Of a stretch of 56,686 nt of DNA, positions 15,412-24,163 are shown piece by piece. Origin of the DNA: Chryseobacterium sp. FP211-J200 (lineage in GTDB: Bacteria > Bacteroidota > Bacteroidia > Flavobacteriales > Weeksellaceae); NCBI RefSeq assembly GCF_001643375.1, contig NZ_LSHB01000078.1, forward strand, positions 1-56,686, in the 5' to 3' direction. Below the pieces are notes generated by a model, which saw only the letters and a program-made list of their open reading frames with translations, did not search any database and was not told the origin of the DNA. Positions within the stretch are counted from its first letter, which is position 1. Each line of letters opens with the position of its first letter. The position numbers were made by a program, and so were the translations under genes.

Positions 15412-16653
15412 ATGAATGATGAATTAAAAAAACAACAACTCCGGAATCACAAATTGTTAGCAACAGGATTGTTCATCTTGATGGCAGTTGTCTTTGTGGT
15501 CATGACAATTCTTCAAAAACAAGATCACGCACATTGGATCGGTTACATCCGCGCGTTTTCCGAAGCGGCAATGGTTGGTGCTTTGGCAGATTGGTTTGCT
15601 GTGACGGCGCTTTTCAATTATCCTTTGGGAATCAAAATCCCACATACCAATTTGATCGAGAATTCTAAAGAAAAGATTGGTGATAATCTAGGAAATTTTG
15701 TGGTGGAAAACTTTCTTTCGCCTCAAAATATCAGACCATATATTCAGAAACTAAAAGTTTCGGTTTACTTGGGCGAATGGCTTTCAAAAGAGAGAAATCA
15801 GACTGTTTTGATCAATGAGTTGTCATCGATTTTAATTAATATCATTAATAAATTGGATGATGAAACGGTCGTGAAATTCATTACAAACAAAGCCGAAGAA
15901 ATGGCAGATTCAATCAAACTCAATTCTATCATCGGAAACGGAATCGAATATATCCTTAATAAAAACGACCATCAGAGATTAATAACAGGCTTAAGTTCTC
16001 AAATCAAAAATTACATTCTGGAAAATCAGCAATTGGTTACGGAAAGAGTAGAAAAGGAGAGTTTCTTCTTCATTCCAAAATCTGTGGATTCTAAAATATC
16101 AGAGAAAATTACAAAAGGATTAAGCGACTATTTCCGAGAAGTGGAGGAGGATTTGAAGCATCCATTAAGAACAGAGGTCACGAACAAGATTTTCGAATTT
16201 TCAAAAGAACTGAAAGAAGAACCAAAGTGGGAATCGGAATTTGAAAATATCAAGTCAGAGTTTCTGAAAGGCGAAAAACTGAATCAATATTCCAATGACA
16301 TCTGGCAATCTTTAAAATCATCTTTAATAACAGAATTGACGGATCAGGATTCTAAACTCAAATCTTACATCAAAAAAAATCTGGACGAGTTTGTTTTCAA
16401 TCTTCAAAACGATGAGCAATTCCAAAACCGAATTGATAGTTGGGTGCGATTAACAGCTTACAAATACATTCTTAAAAACACCAAAGGTTTCGGTGAATTA
16501 ATAAGCACCACGGTCGGAAACTGGGAAGGAAAAGAACTTAGCCGAAAGCTGGAATTGGAGGTTGGAAAAGATTTGCAGTTTATCCGTATTAACGGAACCA
16601 TTGTCGGTGGTTTGGTTGGTTTGATAATTTATACGGTTGCACATTTTATATAG
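15412..16653 (+). CDS. DUF445 family membrane protein
   Basis: 413 residues. There is an N-terminal membrane helix (LLATGLFILMAVVFVVMTIL), then the conserved DUF445 block GYIRAFSEAAMVGALADWFAVTALFNYPLGIKIPHT, a long charged helical middle region, and a C-terminal membrane helix (VGGLVGLIIYTVAHFI). The topology suggests both ends in the inner membrane with a large soluble domain between. DUF445 proteins (YjiN/YheB group) have no settled function. A longer reading from 15268 would run into the divergent serine hydrolase gene and is rejected. It ends before a bidirectional terminator. Confidence 0.88.
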   Translation: MNDELKKQQLRNHKLLATGLFILMAVVFVVMTILQKQDHAHWIGYIRAFSEAAMVGALADWFAVTALFNYPLGIKIPHTNLIENSKEKIGDNLGNFVVENFLSPQNIRPYIQKLKVSVYLGEWLSKERNQTVLINELSSILINIINKLDDETVVKFITNKAEEMADSIKLNSIIGNGIEYILNKNDHQRLITGLSSQIKNYILENQQLVTERVEKESFFFIPKSVDSKISEKITKGLSDYFREVEEDLKHPLRTEVTNKIFEFSKELKEEPKWESEFENIKSEFLKGEKLNQYSNDIWQSLKSSLITELTDQDSKLKSYIKKNLDEFVFNLQNDEQFQNRIDSWVRLTAYKYILKNTKGFGELISTTVGNWEGKELSRKLELEVGKDLQFIRINGTIVGGLVGLIIYTVAHFI

Positions 16654-16704
16654 ATCAATTTATTTTCTCACTTTAGGTTGGAGAACAAATGAATCCAATT
16701 GCAC

Positions 16705-16730
16705 AAAAAAGCCTCCGATTGGGAGGCTTT
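16705..16730. terminator. Bidirectional terminator, DUF445 / phosphorylase-like gene
   Basis: Stem AAAGCCTCC with GGAGGCTTT and T or A runs on both sides, between convergent genes. Confidence 0.85.
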
Positions 16731-16735
16731 CAATT

Positions 16736-18403
16736 TTATTTCTGTTCAAGAATTTTCTCGATGATTTTATGTGTGATCATATAAGTTGGTTTCACACCAG
16801 TCAGTCCAAGTCCGCCGGAAGATAGTGTACTTCCCGTTTCCAAAGGATTATCCGAAGCATAGTAAGCGTACATCACAAACAGGTCCGGAGAAATGTGATG
16901 ACGGATTTTGCTCGCTACCTGAATCGCTTTTTGATAATGTGCACCTTCCATTTCCAGTCCGATGGCTTTCCACGAAGTCGTCATAAAGTAAGACAAAATA
17001 TCTTTGTTTTGAAGCGATGTTCCTAAAACGGTCACCATTGGTCCTTCAAATGCTTTTACTTCATCGTCTACAAAATCTTCGAGTTTCAACGCGTTCTCAA
17101 AAGTGTAATTATCTGCAGTTCCTTCGAAGATGTGGGAGGTTGGGATCATGATGTCGCCTTTTCCGCCAGTCAAGATTCCGGCTTTTCCCATAATGGAAAC
17201 CGATTTCACTTTCATCATATAAACCTCGCCGTTGACTTCGTAAGGTCTTAGTAATTCGTCCATTACCTCAAAAGCTTGTTCTCCAAATGCGTAATCGAAA
17301 ACCAAGATGACATCGTCACCTTTGAATTTTTGTCCTGCGAAAACCGAGTTTTTGAGTTCAGTCTTAGCAAGGTCGATGATCTGAACGTCTATGTTACTTC
17401 CGCTGTGGTCATCGATGTAGATCATTCCTTCTTTCAAAGCGTGGTCTAGAACTTTGGTTTGAAGGTCCTTTTTATTACTAATGTCAGCAAAAAGTTTGTA
17501 ATCCACTTCTTTCGTTCCTTTTTTATTAAGCGCATCGTTGGCGAACAGCATATTTTTCACAGAGTGCATATTCGCACTGATGATGTGAAGCGGACGCATA
17601 TGAAGGTTGTTCTCTACCAAAACCTGCTTGATCTTATTAGCCCACTTCTCTCCGAAAAGGTGATGACCAACTCTTTCCTGTAGAATCGATGAGAAATAGA
17701 TCTCACGTTCGCTGATTTCTTTCCAATCCGTCAAACTTACTTGTCCTAAATAATAGATAATTTTGAACAAACGGTCAGGATTGTTGTCATCACCAAAGCT
17801 GTTATAAGCGTTCAAAGTTTCATCGAATGTTCTTCCCAAGAAAGAAGAAAGGTGGATTAACGCGACTTCTTTTTCTTTTCGGCTGTGTTTTTTCTCGCCT
17901 TTTGCAACTTCTTCAATGATTTTCCAGATTCTTCTTGGTCTTCCATCTTGGCTGAGGTCAAAACCAATGTTTCTGATTTTATCCGCTTCCAGATATAAGA
18001 AGGTAAGGTGGGTCAAAATATCATAGATCTCAGAACGTCCTAAAAGAACTTCGATGTTCATCTGATGTTCATCTATTCTGTAGCAATTTCTACGTCTTTT
18101 CTTAGGAACGATCGGTTCAAAACTGCCTTTGTCAAAACCTTCGTCAGACGTTAAATGAATGAAAGAACATTCCTCGATTCCTTCCGGAAGACGGTCAAGA
18201 ACATAAAGTAAACCGTCCAGCTCTATCTTGTTTGGAATGCTCATACTTCCGTAAATCTCAGGGTTGATGACCATTAAGAGTTTTCTTAATGACTCGCCCG
18301 AAACACCTGAAGGTTTGAAAAATCCTCTGTAAAATAAATGTCTCATAGACACGTATAATCTTTCGATAGCCTCTGTGGTTTCTCTTGCTCTTGAATTTGC
18401 CAT
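16736..18403 (-). CDS. Conserved Bacteroidota protein (DUF6909-like) with nucleoside-phosphorylase-like C-terminus
   Basis: 555 residues, cytoplasmic, no signal peptide or membrane segments. The first ~350 residues are unrecognised (opening SRARETTEAIERLYVSMRHL). The C-terminal ~200 residues carry patterns of the purine nucleoside phosphorylase / AMP nucleosidase superfamily: ILTGGKGDIMIPTSHIFEG, VTVLGTSLQNKD, the GLEMEGAHYQKAI helix corresponding to the MEGA/MEMEA substrate loop, and YYASDNPLE corresponding to the catalytic SD motif. I believe the whole protein matches DUF6909, from memory only. It is monocistronic, and a weak box TAACTTCG lies upstream. The enzymatic role is an inference. 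Confidence 0.72.
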   Translation of the reverse strand: MANSRARETTEAIERLYVSMRHLFYRGFFKPSGVSGESLRKLLMVINPEIYGSMSIPNKIELDGLLYVLDRLPEGIEECSFIHLTSDEGFDKGSFEPIVPKKRRRNCYRIDEHQMNIEVLLGRSEIYDILTHLTFLYLEADKIRNIGFDLSQDGRPRRIWKIIEEVAKGEKKHSRKEKEVALIHLSSFLGRTFDETLNAYNSFGDDNNPDRLFKIIYYLGQVSLTDWKEISEREIYFSSILQERVGHHLFGEKWANKIKQVLVENNLHMRPLHIISANMHSVKNMLFANDALNKKGTKEVDYKLFADISNKKDLQTKVLDHALKEGMIYIDDHSGSNIDVQIIDLAKTELKNSVFAGQKFKGDDVILVFDYAFGEQAFEVMDELLRPYEVNGEVYMMKVKSVSIMGKAGILTGGKGDIMIPTSHIFEGTADNYTFENALKLEDFVDDEVKAFEGPMVTVLGTSLQNKDILSYFMTTSWKAIGLEMEGAHYQKAIQVASKIRHHISPDLFVMYAYYASDNPLETGSTLSSGGLGLTGVKPTYMITHKIIEKILEQK

Positions 18404-18752
18404 ATATTAAAATTTTTATAAAAGTCTGCGAAGTTACGAAATTTAATTTAAATAATTAATTTGTTGATTTTCAATTGTTTGTTTGTGTATTTTGTAAATC
18501 TAAAATTGGTCTTTAAAATTAATCTTTCTCTCTAATACTAAGAAATGATTCTCAAAATAAATTTTATTCATATTTCGATAACAATAATAAAACATAGTGT
18601 TTTTTATTTTTAATTCAATCAGTGTTGATTTTAATGGGGTCAATTAAAGATTAAAATTTAAATCATATTGAACCAGCTGTAATTTTTATGGGGTATTTTA
18701 TTTTGAATTTATATTTTTTGTAAATTTGCCCAGTTTAAAACAACAAACTTTT
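18404..18752. other. Intergenic region upstream of glnN
   Basis: 349 bp, very AT-rich and non-coding. It separates the minus-strand phosphorylase-like gene from glnN and contains the glnN -7 box. The sequence TTTTATGGGGT recurs once in altered form (TTTTAATGGGGT at about 18630 and TTTTTATGGGGTA at about 18684), possibly a regulatory repeat. No riboswitch fold was recognised. Confidence 0.5.
18701..18728 (+). promoter_or_regulatory. Promoter of glnN
   Basis: TTTTG at 18701-18705 and the -7 box TAAATTTG at 18721-18728. The 15-bp spacer is short for the consensus, so the upstream element is uncertain. The box lies 24 bp before ATG 18753. Confidence 0.55.
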
Positions 18753-20951
18753 ATGTCAACACTAAGATTTAAAGCTCTGGCAGAACTTCCGTTCAGAAAT
18801 TACAGAAAAGACAACTCTATTGAAATTCCTGCAAAATTGTCGGAACTATATTGCCAAAACGTTTTCTCAGAAGTTACGATGAGAGAATATTTGACTAAAG
18901 AAGCATTCCAATCTATTTTGGACGCCATCAGAAAAGGTGCAAAAATCCCGAGACATATTGCAGACCAGGTTGCAGTTGCGATGAAAGATTGGGCAATGTC
19001 GAAAGGTGCAACTCATTATACACACTGGTTTCAACCATTGACAGGCTCTACTGCAGAAAAACACGATTCATTCTTCACGCCGATCGAAGGTGGAAGAGCG
19101 ATTGAGAGATTCAGTGGCGCATTATTGATCCAACAGGAGCCGGACGCTTCTTCTTTCCCGAATGGCGGAATCAGAAACACGTTCGAAGCAAGAGGATATA
19201 CAGCTTGGGACCCTACTTCTCCAGCTTTCATCATGGGAACTACACTTTGTATTCCTTCTATCTTTATTTCTTACACTGGTGAAACTTTAGATTATAAAGC
19301 ACCATTGTTAAGAGCATTGAATGCAGTTGACGAAGCGGCAACCGATGTTTGCAAAGCTTATTTTGATAAAAACGTAACCAAAGTTTCTCCAACGCTTGGT
19401 TGGGAACAAGAATATTTCTTGGTTGATACTGCTTTGTATCAATCTCGTCCGGATTTGGTTTTGACTGGAAAAACATTGCTTGGACATTCTCCAGCGAAAG
19501 GTCAGCAATTGGACGACCATTATTTTGGGTCGATTCCTACAAGAGTGATGAACTATATGAAGGAATTGGAAATCGAATGTATGAAGTTGGGAATTCCTGT
19601 AACCACGCGTCACAACGAGGTTGCTCCAAACCAATTCGAATTGGCGCCAATGTTTGAGGAGGCGAATGTTGCGGTTGACCACAATTCATTATTGATGGAC
19701 ATTATGGCGAGAATTGCGCACAAGCATCACTTCAGTATTTTGTTTCACGAAAAACCATTTGCTGGTGTGAACGGAAGTGGAAAACACAACAACTGGAGTT
19801 TGGCGACAGACACTGGCGAAAATCTTTTGAGTCCAGGAAAAAATCCTAAGAAAAACCTTCAGTTCTTGACATTCTTTGTGAATACTTTGAAAGCCGTTCA
19901 CGATTACGCAGATTTGTTGAGAGCAAGTATTGCCTCAGCGAGCAACGACCACCGATTGGGAGCGAATGAAGCGCCACCAGCAATTATTTCCGCATTCATC
20001 GGAAGTCAATTGTTCCGAGTTTTGGAAGAATTGGAAAAAGTAACCGACGGAAAATTATCGCCTGAAGAAAAAACCGATTTGAAACTAAATGTTGTCGGGA
20101 AAATTCCTGAGATCCTTTTGGATAATACAGACAGGAACAGAACTTCACCGTTCGCTTTCACTGGAAATAAATTTGAGATCAGAGCAGTTGGTTCTTCTGC
20201 AAACTGTGCTGAGGTAATGACTGTGATGAACGTGATTGCTGCAAAACAATTGAAAGTCTTCAAAGTTCAAGTCGATGCTTTGATCGACAAAGGATTGAAA
20301 AAAGACGAAGCGATCTTCAATGTTCTTCGTGAATATATTAAGGACTGCAAAAACATTATGTTCGAAGGTGACGGTTATTCCGACGATTGGGCAAAAGAAG
20401 CTGAAAAGAGAGGTTTGAATAACTTGAAAACAACGCCTGAAGCTTTAAAACAAGAATTAAATAAAAAATTCGTTGACCTTTACGAAGAATTAGGGATCTA
20501 TTCTCACAGAGAGTTTGAAGCAAGAAACGAAATTAAATTAGAAAAATATTCTACTGTAATTGACATCGAAGGAAGAGTTTTGGCAGACATCGCAAGAAAC
20601 CACATCATTCCTGCAGCGCTTAATTATCAAAACAGATTGATTGAGAACGTAAGAGGTTTGAAAGAGATCTTCAGTGAGAAAGAATTCAAAACTTTGGCTA
20701 AAGAACAATTGAGTTTGATCTCCCAGATCTCTGAAAACGTTTCCAAGATCAAAGTTGGTGTAGATGACCTACTTGAGGCAAGAGACAAAGCCAAAAACAC
20801 TTCAGGAAGTCAGGAGCAGGCAGAAGCATATTGTACCAGCGTGATCCCATTATTCGAGGTTGTGAGAGAAGGTTCTGACGCTTTGGAAATGATGGTGGAT
20901 GATGAGCTTTGGCCAATGACCAAATATAGAGAATTGTTATTCACGAGATAG
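18753..20951 (+). CDS. glnN: Glutamine synthetase type III
   Basis: 732 residues from ATG 18753, the size of GSIII enzymes (~730) and much longer than GSI (~470). It makes glutamine from glutamate, ammonia and ATP in the cytoplasm. Visible motifs include GWEQEYFLVD (metal/glutamate site), NEVAPNQFELAP, NGSGKHNNWSL (ATP region) and NRTSPFAFTGNKFEIRAVGSS. A TTG nine codons upstream lies inside the -7 box and is not the start. It is monocistronic with a strong terminator. GSIII is the common form in Bacteroidota. Confidence 0.96.
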   Translation: MSTLRFKALAELPFRNYRKDNSIEIPAKLSELYCQNVFSEVTMREYLTKEAFQSILDAIRKGAKIPRHIADQVAVAMKDWAMSKGATHYTHWFQPLTGSTAEKHDSFFTPIEGGRAIERFSGALLIQQEPDASSFPNGGIRNTFEARGYTAWDPTSPAFIMGTTLCIPSIFISYTGETLDYKAPLLRALNAVDEAATDVCKAYFDKNVTKVSPTLGWEQEYFLVDTALYQSRPDLVLTGKTLLGHSPAKGQQLDDHYFGSIPTRVMNYMKELEIECMKLGIPVTTRHNEVAPNQFELAPMFEEANVAVDHNSLLMDIMARIAHKHHFSILFHEKPFAGVNGSGKHNNWSLATDTGENLLSPGKNPKKNLQFLTFFVNTLKAVHDYADLLRASIASASNDHRLGANEAPPAIISAFIGSQLFRVLEELEKVTDGKLSPEEKTDLKLNVVGKIPEILLDNTDRNRTSPFAFTGNKFEIRAVGSSANCAEVMTVMNVIAAKQLKVFKVQVDALIDKGLKKDEAIFNVLREYIKDCKNIMFEGDGYSDDWAKEAEKRGLNNLKTTPEALKQELNKKFVDLYEELGIYSHREFEARNEIKLEKYSTVIDIEGRVLADIARNHIIPAALNYQNRLIENVRGLKEIFSEKEFKTLAKEQLSLISQISENVSKIKVGVDDLLEARDKAKNTSGSQEQAEAYCTSVIPLFEVVREGSDALEMMVDDELWPMTKYRELLFTR

Positions 20952-20990
20952 ACAAACTCGAAAACGTTAAAGTATCTTAACTAAAAATAA

Positions 20991-21030
20991 AAGCGCAAAG
21001 TCTAAATAAAGGCTTTGCGCTTTGTTTTTC
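20991..21030 (+). terminator. Terminator after glnN
   Basis: Arms AAAGCGCAAAG and CTTTGCGCTTT with a T-rich tail, 40 bp past the glnN stop. Confidence 0.88.
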
Positions 21031-21115
21031 TTTAACATTCCGTGTAAGACTGTTAAAATATGTTAAACCGAAGAGCTGCCAGTGTGAATTGGGAGACCCT
21101 TCCAAGAGTAATGGC

Positions 21116-21123
21116 TAAATTTG
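21116..21123 (+). promoter_or_regulatory. -7 box for the NlpC/P60 gene
   Basis: TAAATTTG, 50 bp before the ATG. A TTG at 21089 lies 24 bp further upstream, slightly beyond the usual spacing. Confidence 0.5.
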
Positions 21124-21173
21124 CTATGCAATCACAAAAAACCTACTCAAGTTTAACAAATAATTAAGTATAT

Positions 21174-21830
21174 ATGAAGAAAAGAGTTCTAGTTTATTTC
21201 TTATTTGTAGCCACATTCTTTTCACTGCAATCTTGCGTTTCCAACTATGTGGTTTCTAATACACAAACATACAAAAGCGATGCCAAATTTGCATCCGTGA
21301 ATGTTAAAGCAGTTACTAATAATTCTAACAACAACAAAGGTCAACAAGTCTTAGCAGCAATCGCTAATACAAATGACGTGATCAAAAGATCGGCCATAGA
21401 AAATGCCATCAAACACAGCAACACAATCGATAACATCTTATCCGAAGCTGAAAGTTACCTTGGAACTCCTTACAGATACGGAGGGACTTCCAGAAGCGGA
21501 ATAGATTGTTCAGCATTCGTGTTGTCCGTATTTGGCGCAGCAGCTGGCATGGATCTTCCGAGAGTTGCAGCACAGCAATCACAAGAAGGGGATTCTGTGG
21601 AAAGAAGTGAATTACAAAAAGGAGATTTGGTATTCTTCTCACATGGAAGAAGGATCTCACACGTTGGGATCGTAGAAGAGGTAACAGCAGATGGAGAGAT
21701 CAAGTTTATCCACGCAGCCACTTCCAAAGGCGTCATGGTTTCATCATTGGATGACAACTATTGGGGACCAAAATTCAGATTCGCAAAACGAATTGTAAGA
21801 GAAGACAGATTAAGTGTATTAAATAATTAG
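21174..21830 (+). CDS. NlpC/P60 (C40) cysteine peptidase lipoprotein
   Basis: 218 residues with a lipoprotein signal (YFLFVATFFSLQSC, Cys at about residue 21), a variable linker of about 65 residues, and a C-terminal NlpC/P60 domain (about 85-205). The catalytic cysteine is C112 in GIDCSAF and the catalytic histidine H163 in ISHVGIV. These enzymes hydrolyse peptidoglycan stem peptides (gamma-D-Glu-mDAP bonds) in the periplasm, usually for wall growth or separation. The substrate matches the mDAP-type wall implied by murE in this window. It is monocistronic, with its own -7 box and terminator. Confidence 0.92.
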   Translation: MKKRVLVYFLFVATFFSLQSCVSNYVVSNTQTYKSDAKFASVNVKAVTNNSNNNKGQQVLAAIANTNDVIKRSAIENAIKHSNTIDNILSEAESYLGTPYRYGGTSRSGIDCSAFVLSVFGAAAGMDLPRVAAQQSQEGDSVERSELQKGDLVFFSHGRRISHVGIVEEVTADGEIKFIHAATSKGVMVSSLDDNYWGPKFRFAKRIVREDRLSVLNN

Positions 21831-21849
21831 AGAGACTGAAAATATTCAG

Positions 21850-21882
21850 AAAAAACCTCAGAATTCATTTCTGAGGTTTTTT
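21850..21882 (+). terminator. Terminator after the NlpC/P60 gene
   Basis: Arms AAAAAACCTCAGAA and TTCTGAGGTTTTTT with a 5-nt loop, 20 bp past the stop. Confidence 0.88.
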
Positions 21883-21910
21883 ATTTTATTAAAAACGTAT
21901 TTGTAAAAAC

Positions 21911-21952
21911 CTCTCCGACCCTCGAACTCTCCAACCCTCAAACACTCCAACT
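21911..21952. repeat. Short tandem units of CTC-CAACCCTC type
   Basis: A C-rich run of near-repeats, ACCCTCGAACTCTCC, AACCCTCAAACACTCC and AACTCACCC, directly between a terminator and the second dispersed repeat copy. Non-coding. Confidence 0.5.
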
Positions 21953-21957
21953 CACCC

Positions 21958-22051
21958 TTAGGAGCTATTTCCCGCTATCCGCTATTACTCCTCGCGCCCT
22001 CACTCTTCCCAACCGCTTGCTGTGGGGTAGCCGCTACTATCGGGGCTAAGG
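21958..22051. repeat. Dispersed ~93-bp intergenic repeat, copy 2
   Basis: Matches 2548-2640 in order and spacing, with shared blocks TTAGGAGCT, TCCGCTATTACTCCTC, TTCCCAA, the GGGGTA-CCGCT block and ATCGGGGCTA. It sits downstream of the NlpC/P60 terminator and before the 3' end of the sugar-kinase-like gene. Non-coding. Confidence 0.8.
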
Positions 22052-22111
22052 ATTTCAGTATAGGGTCAAGTTAGCTAAAGACGAAGAAATTTTATACGTC
22101 AATCAGATCTT

Positions 22112-23128
22112 CTAGTCAATGATCAGATCTTCGATCTTAGATCGTACTTCTGGACTTTTCAATCTTAAAATGAGAAAGTATAATTCCGGGAAATTTTGAG
22201 AGATCTGATTCCAGGTTTGATTCAGTTCATAAATGTTTTCGATGCCTTGGAAAAGACTCGCCAAAAAGTGTGATTTTCTCTGGATCAAGCCTCGGAATCC
22301 ATAAGCACCCAAAACCTGCAGAAAACGCATCATCTTCATCCAATTGAATGATTTCTTCAAAGCGTCTCTCTCTGATCCGTTTTCCCAAAAAGATAAATAA
22401 TAGTCCAGCATCTCTTCCTTGAAATCACTCGGAAAATTGGCCTTCGCTTGATAAAGGAACGAGATCACATCATAACCAGCCGGACCTTCCATCGCGGATT
22501 GATAATCGATGAAGAAAATCTCATTCTTCTCATTCACCAAAATATTCCTGGATTGGAAATCCCGGATCATCAAAACCTTCGGCTCCAACTTCTGGATGAT
22601 CTCAGATATTTTCTTGAATTCCTTTAATAAAGTCGATTTATGATATTCAATTTCCAAGACATCGATCAAGAAATTCTTGAAATAATAAAGATCGTGTGTG
22701 ATCGGCAGGTCATCATAGCTTTCATATTCGAAACTGTTTCGGAAATCTACTTTGCCCAACGTTTTGGTCTGCAATTCAAAAAGTGCTTTTAAACTTTTCT
22801 TCACCAGATCTTTTACACGTTCCGATAAACCTTCTTTCGAAATCACTTCTGATAAGGTCTGATTTCCAAGAAATTCCTGAACGTACAGATCTCTTTCTTC
22901 ATTGATTATTAAAACATTTGGCGTGTTCAAATTCAAATCATCAAACAAATTTGAAAAGTAGAAAAAAGCTTCGTTCTCAAGATTGTTTTCGTTGTAGGTA
23001 ACCACATATTTCTTTCCTTCAGAAGAAGCCATATAATTGATCCTCGATGACCCACTTTGCGGAAGTGCGGTAAAAGAATCGGCTTTGTTTCCTAAAAATT
23101 TCTCGAAAAATTCCTGATGATGCTGCAT
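22112..23128 (-). CDS. AmgK-like phosphotransferase (aminosugar kinase family)
   Basis: 338 residues of the aminoglycoside phosphotransferase/choline kinase fold. The catalytic loop IRDFQSRNILV gives D and N five apart, and the metal-binding segment FFIDYQSAMEGPAGYDVISFL follows. Both resemble AmgK, which phosphorylates MurNAc/GlcNAc at the anomeric position for peptidoglycan recycling, more than drug-modifying kinases. The partner uridylyltransferase MurU is not adjacent, so the specific function is inferred. A -7 box ends four bases before the ATG, implying a leaderless message. It is divergent from the exosortase F gene. Confidence 0.72.
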   Translation of the reverse strand: MQHHQEFFEKFLGNKADSFTALPQSGSSRINYMASSEGKKYVVTYNENNLENEAFFYFSNLFDDLNLNTPNVLIINEERDLYVQEFLGNQTLSEVISKEGLSERVKDLVKKSLKALFELQTKTLGKVDFRNSFEYESYDDLPITHDLYYFKNFLIDVLEIEYHKSTLLKEFKKISEIIQKLEPKVLMIRDFQSRNILVNEKNEIFFIDYQSAMEGPAGYDVISFLYQAKANFPSDFKEEMLDYYLSFWENGSERDALKKSFNWMKMMRFLQVLGAYGFRGLIQRKSHFLASLFQGIENIYELNQTWNQISQNFPELYFLILRLKSPEVRSKIEDLIID

Positions 23129-23132
23129 AAGA

Positions 23133-23140
23133 CAAAGTTA
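23133..23140 (-). promoter_or_regulatory. -7 box of the AmgK-like gene
   Basis: TAACTTTG on the minus strand, separated by four bases from the ATG at 23128. It predicts a transcript starting at or beside the start codon. Confidence 0.6.
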
Positions 23141-23185
23141 ATTAATAATAGAATTTGAAACCACGAAAAATTGTAATTTTACCTT

Positions 23186-23716
23186 ATGAAAGATTTTCTA
23201 CCAGTTCTGAAGATTTTATTGAGATTCGTCGTCATCTACATTGTTTTTGTATTGCTGTATCAGTTTTACCTTAACAATTATGAGAATGATGTGGTAGATC
23301 CATTCACAAGATGGGTTGCGAAACAGGTTGCTTTCTTGCAAGATCTTTTTGGATTCCCAACAGTTTTGGTCGATAATTTGAAACTTCACAGTGTGCTTTT
23401 CCAAACGAGTGGAAAATTCACGACGAGAATGGTGGAAGGTTGCAATGTCATCTCTGTAGCGATACTTTTTGCAGCTTTTATCTTTGCTTTCTACAAAGGA
23501 GCAAAAACCTTTCTTTATGTTTTGGCAGGCTTGGTGGTCCTTCATATTTTGAATGTTTTCAGAATTGCGTTGCTGAATATCATTTACCTCAAATATCCGC
23601 AGTACGAGAAAGTGGGGCACGATTATCTTTTTCCTGCGATCATCTATGGTGGTGTGATCATTCTTTGGTTGGTTTGGATCCAGTTTTTCGCTTTAAAGAA
23701 AATTGAAAATGCTTAG
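23186..23716 (+). CDS. xrtF: Exosortase family protein XrtF
   Basis: 176 residues with several membrane helices. The exosortase/archaeosortase catalytic triad is visible: Cys86 in MVEGCNVISVA, Arg126 in NVFRIALLN, and His145 in KVGHDYLFP. These integral-membrane transpeptidases cut C-terminal sorting signals of exported proteins and attach them elsewhere. The short length, sequence pattern and neighbouring partner gene point to XrtF of Flavobacteriia, whose substrates are not established. It overlaps the next gene by 8 nt, so the two are coupled. No protein in this window ends in a recognisable sorting signal (motif, helix, basic tail). Confidence 0.88.
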   Translation: MKDFLPVLKILLRFVVIYIVFVLLYQFYLNNYENDVVDPFTRWVAKQVAFLQDLFGFPTVLVDNLKLHSVLFQTSGKFTTRMVEGCNVISVAILFAAFIFAFYKGAKTFLYVLAGLVVLHILNVFRIALLNIIYLKYPQYEKVGHDYLFPAIIYGGVIILWLVWIQFFALKKIENA

Positions 23717-24140
23717 GTGGTTTTTAGTTTTGGTCGGCGTTTTCGGATTGATAGGAATTCGTGGATTGGAGGACAAGATCTTTTACGACCCGTTTTTATC
23801 TTATTTCAAGTCAGCTGATCATTCTGCCGTTTTTCCAAAGTTTGAATGGCTCAAATTGATTTCAAGTTATCTCTTTCGTTTCCTATTGAATGCCTTTTTT
23901 TCACTTTGGATCATTTATTTTTTATTTCAGAATAAAGAATGGACGAAGCAGGCTTTTATATTGATCACCTTGATCTTTGTGATTGTTTTCCCCATTTATC
24001 TTTTTTGTATTAATGACAAATTCGAGTTCGGTTATTTGTTCTCTTTTTATATCAGAAGGTTTGTCATCCAGCCTTTGGCCTTACTGCTGATAATTCCTAT
24101 TTTTTATTATAGAAAAAGGATGCAAGACAGTGTTTCTTAA
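23709..24140 (+). CDS. Exosortase F system-associated membrane protein
   Basis: 143 residues from ATG 23709 (an in-frame TTG lies two codons earlier). There are four membrane helices separated by short basic loops, including RFLLNAFFSLWIIYFLF and the C-terminal QPLALLLIIPIFYYRKR. It overlaps xrtF by 8 nt, the arrangement seen for the exosortase F system-associated family in Flavobacteriia. It has no catalytic motif and is likely a partner or chaperone of XrtF in the inner membrane. The assignment rests on position, length and topology. Confidence 0.78.
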   Translation: MLRWFLVLVGVFGLIGIRGLEDKIFYDPFLSYFKSADHSAVFPKFEWLKLISSYLFRFLLNAFFSLWIIYFLFQNKEWTKQAFILITLIFVIVFPIYLFCINDKFEFGYLFSFYIRRFVIQPLALLLIIPIFYYRKRMQDSVS

Positions 24141-24163
24141 GCAGATATTAAATTAATTTGAGA

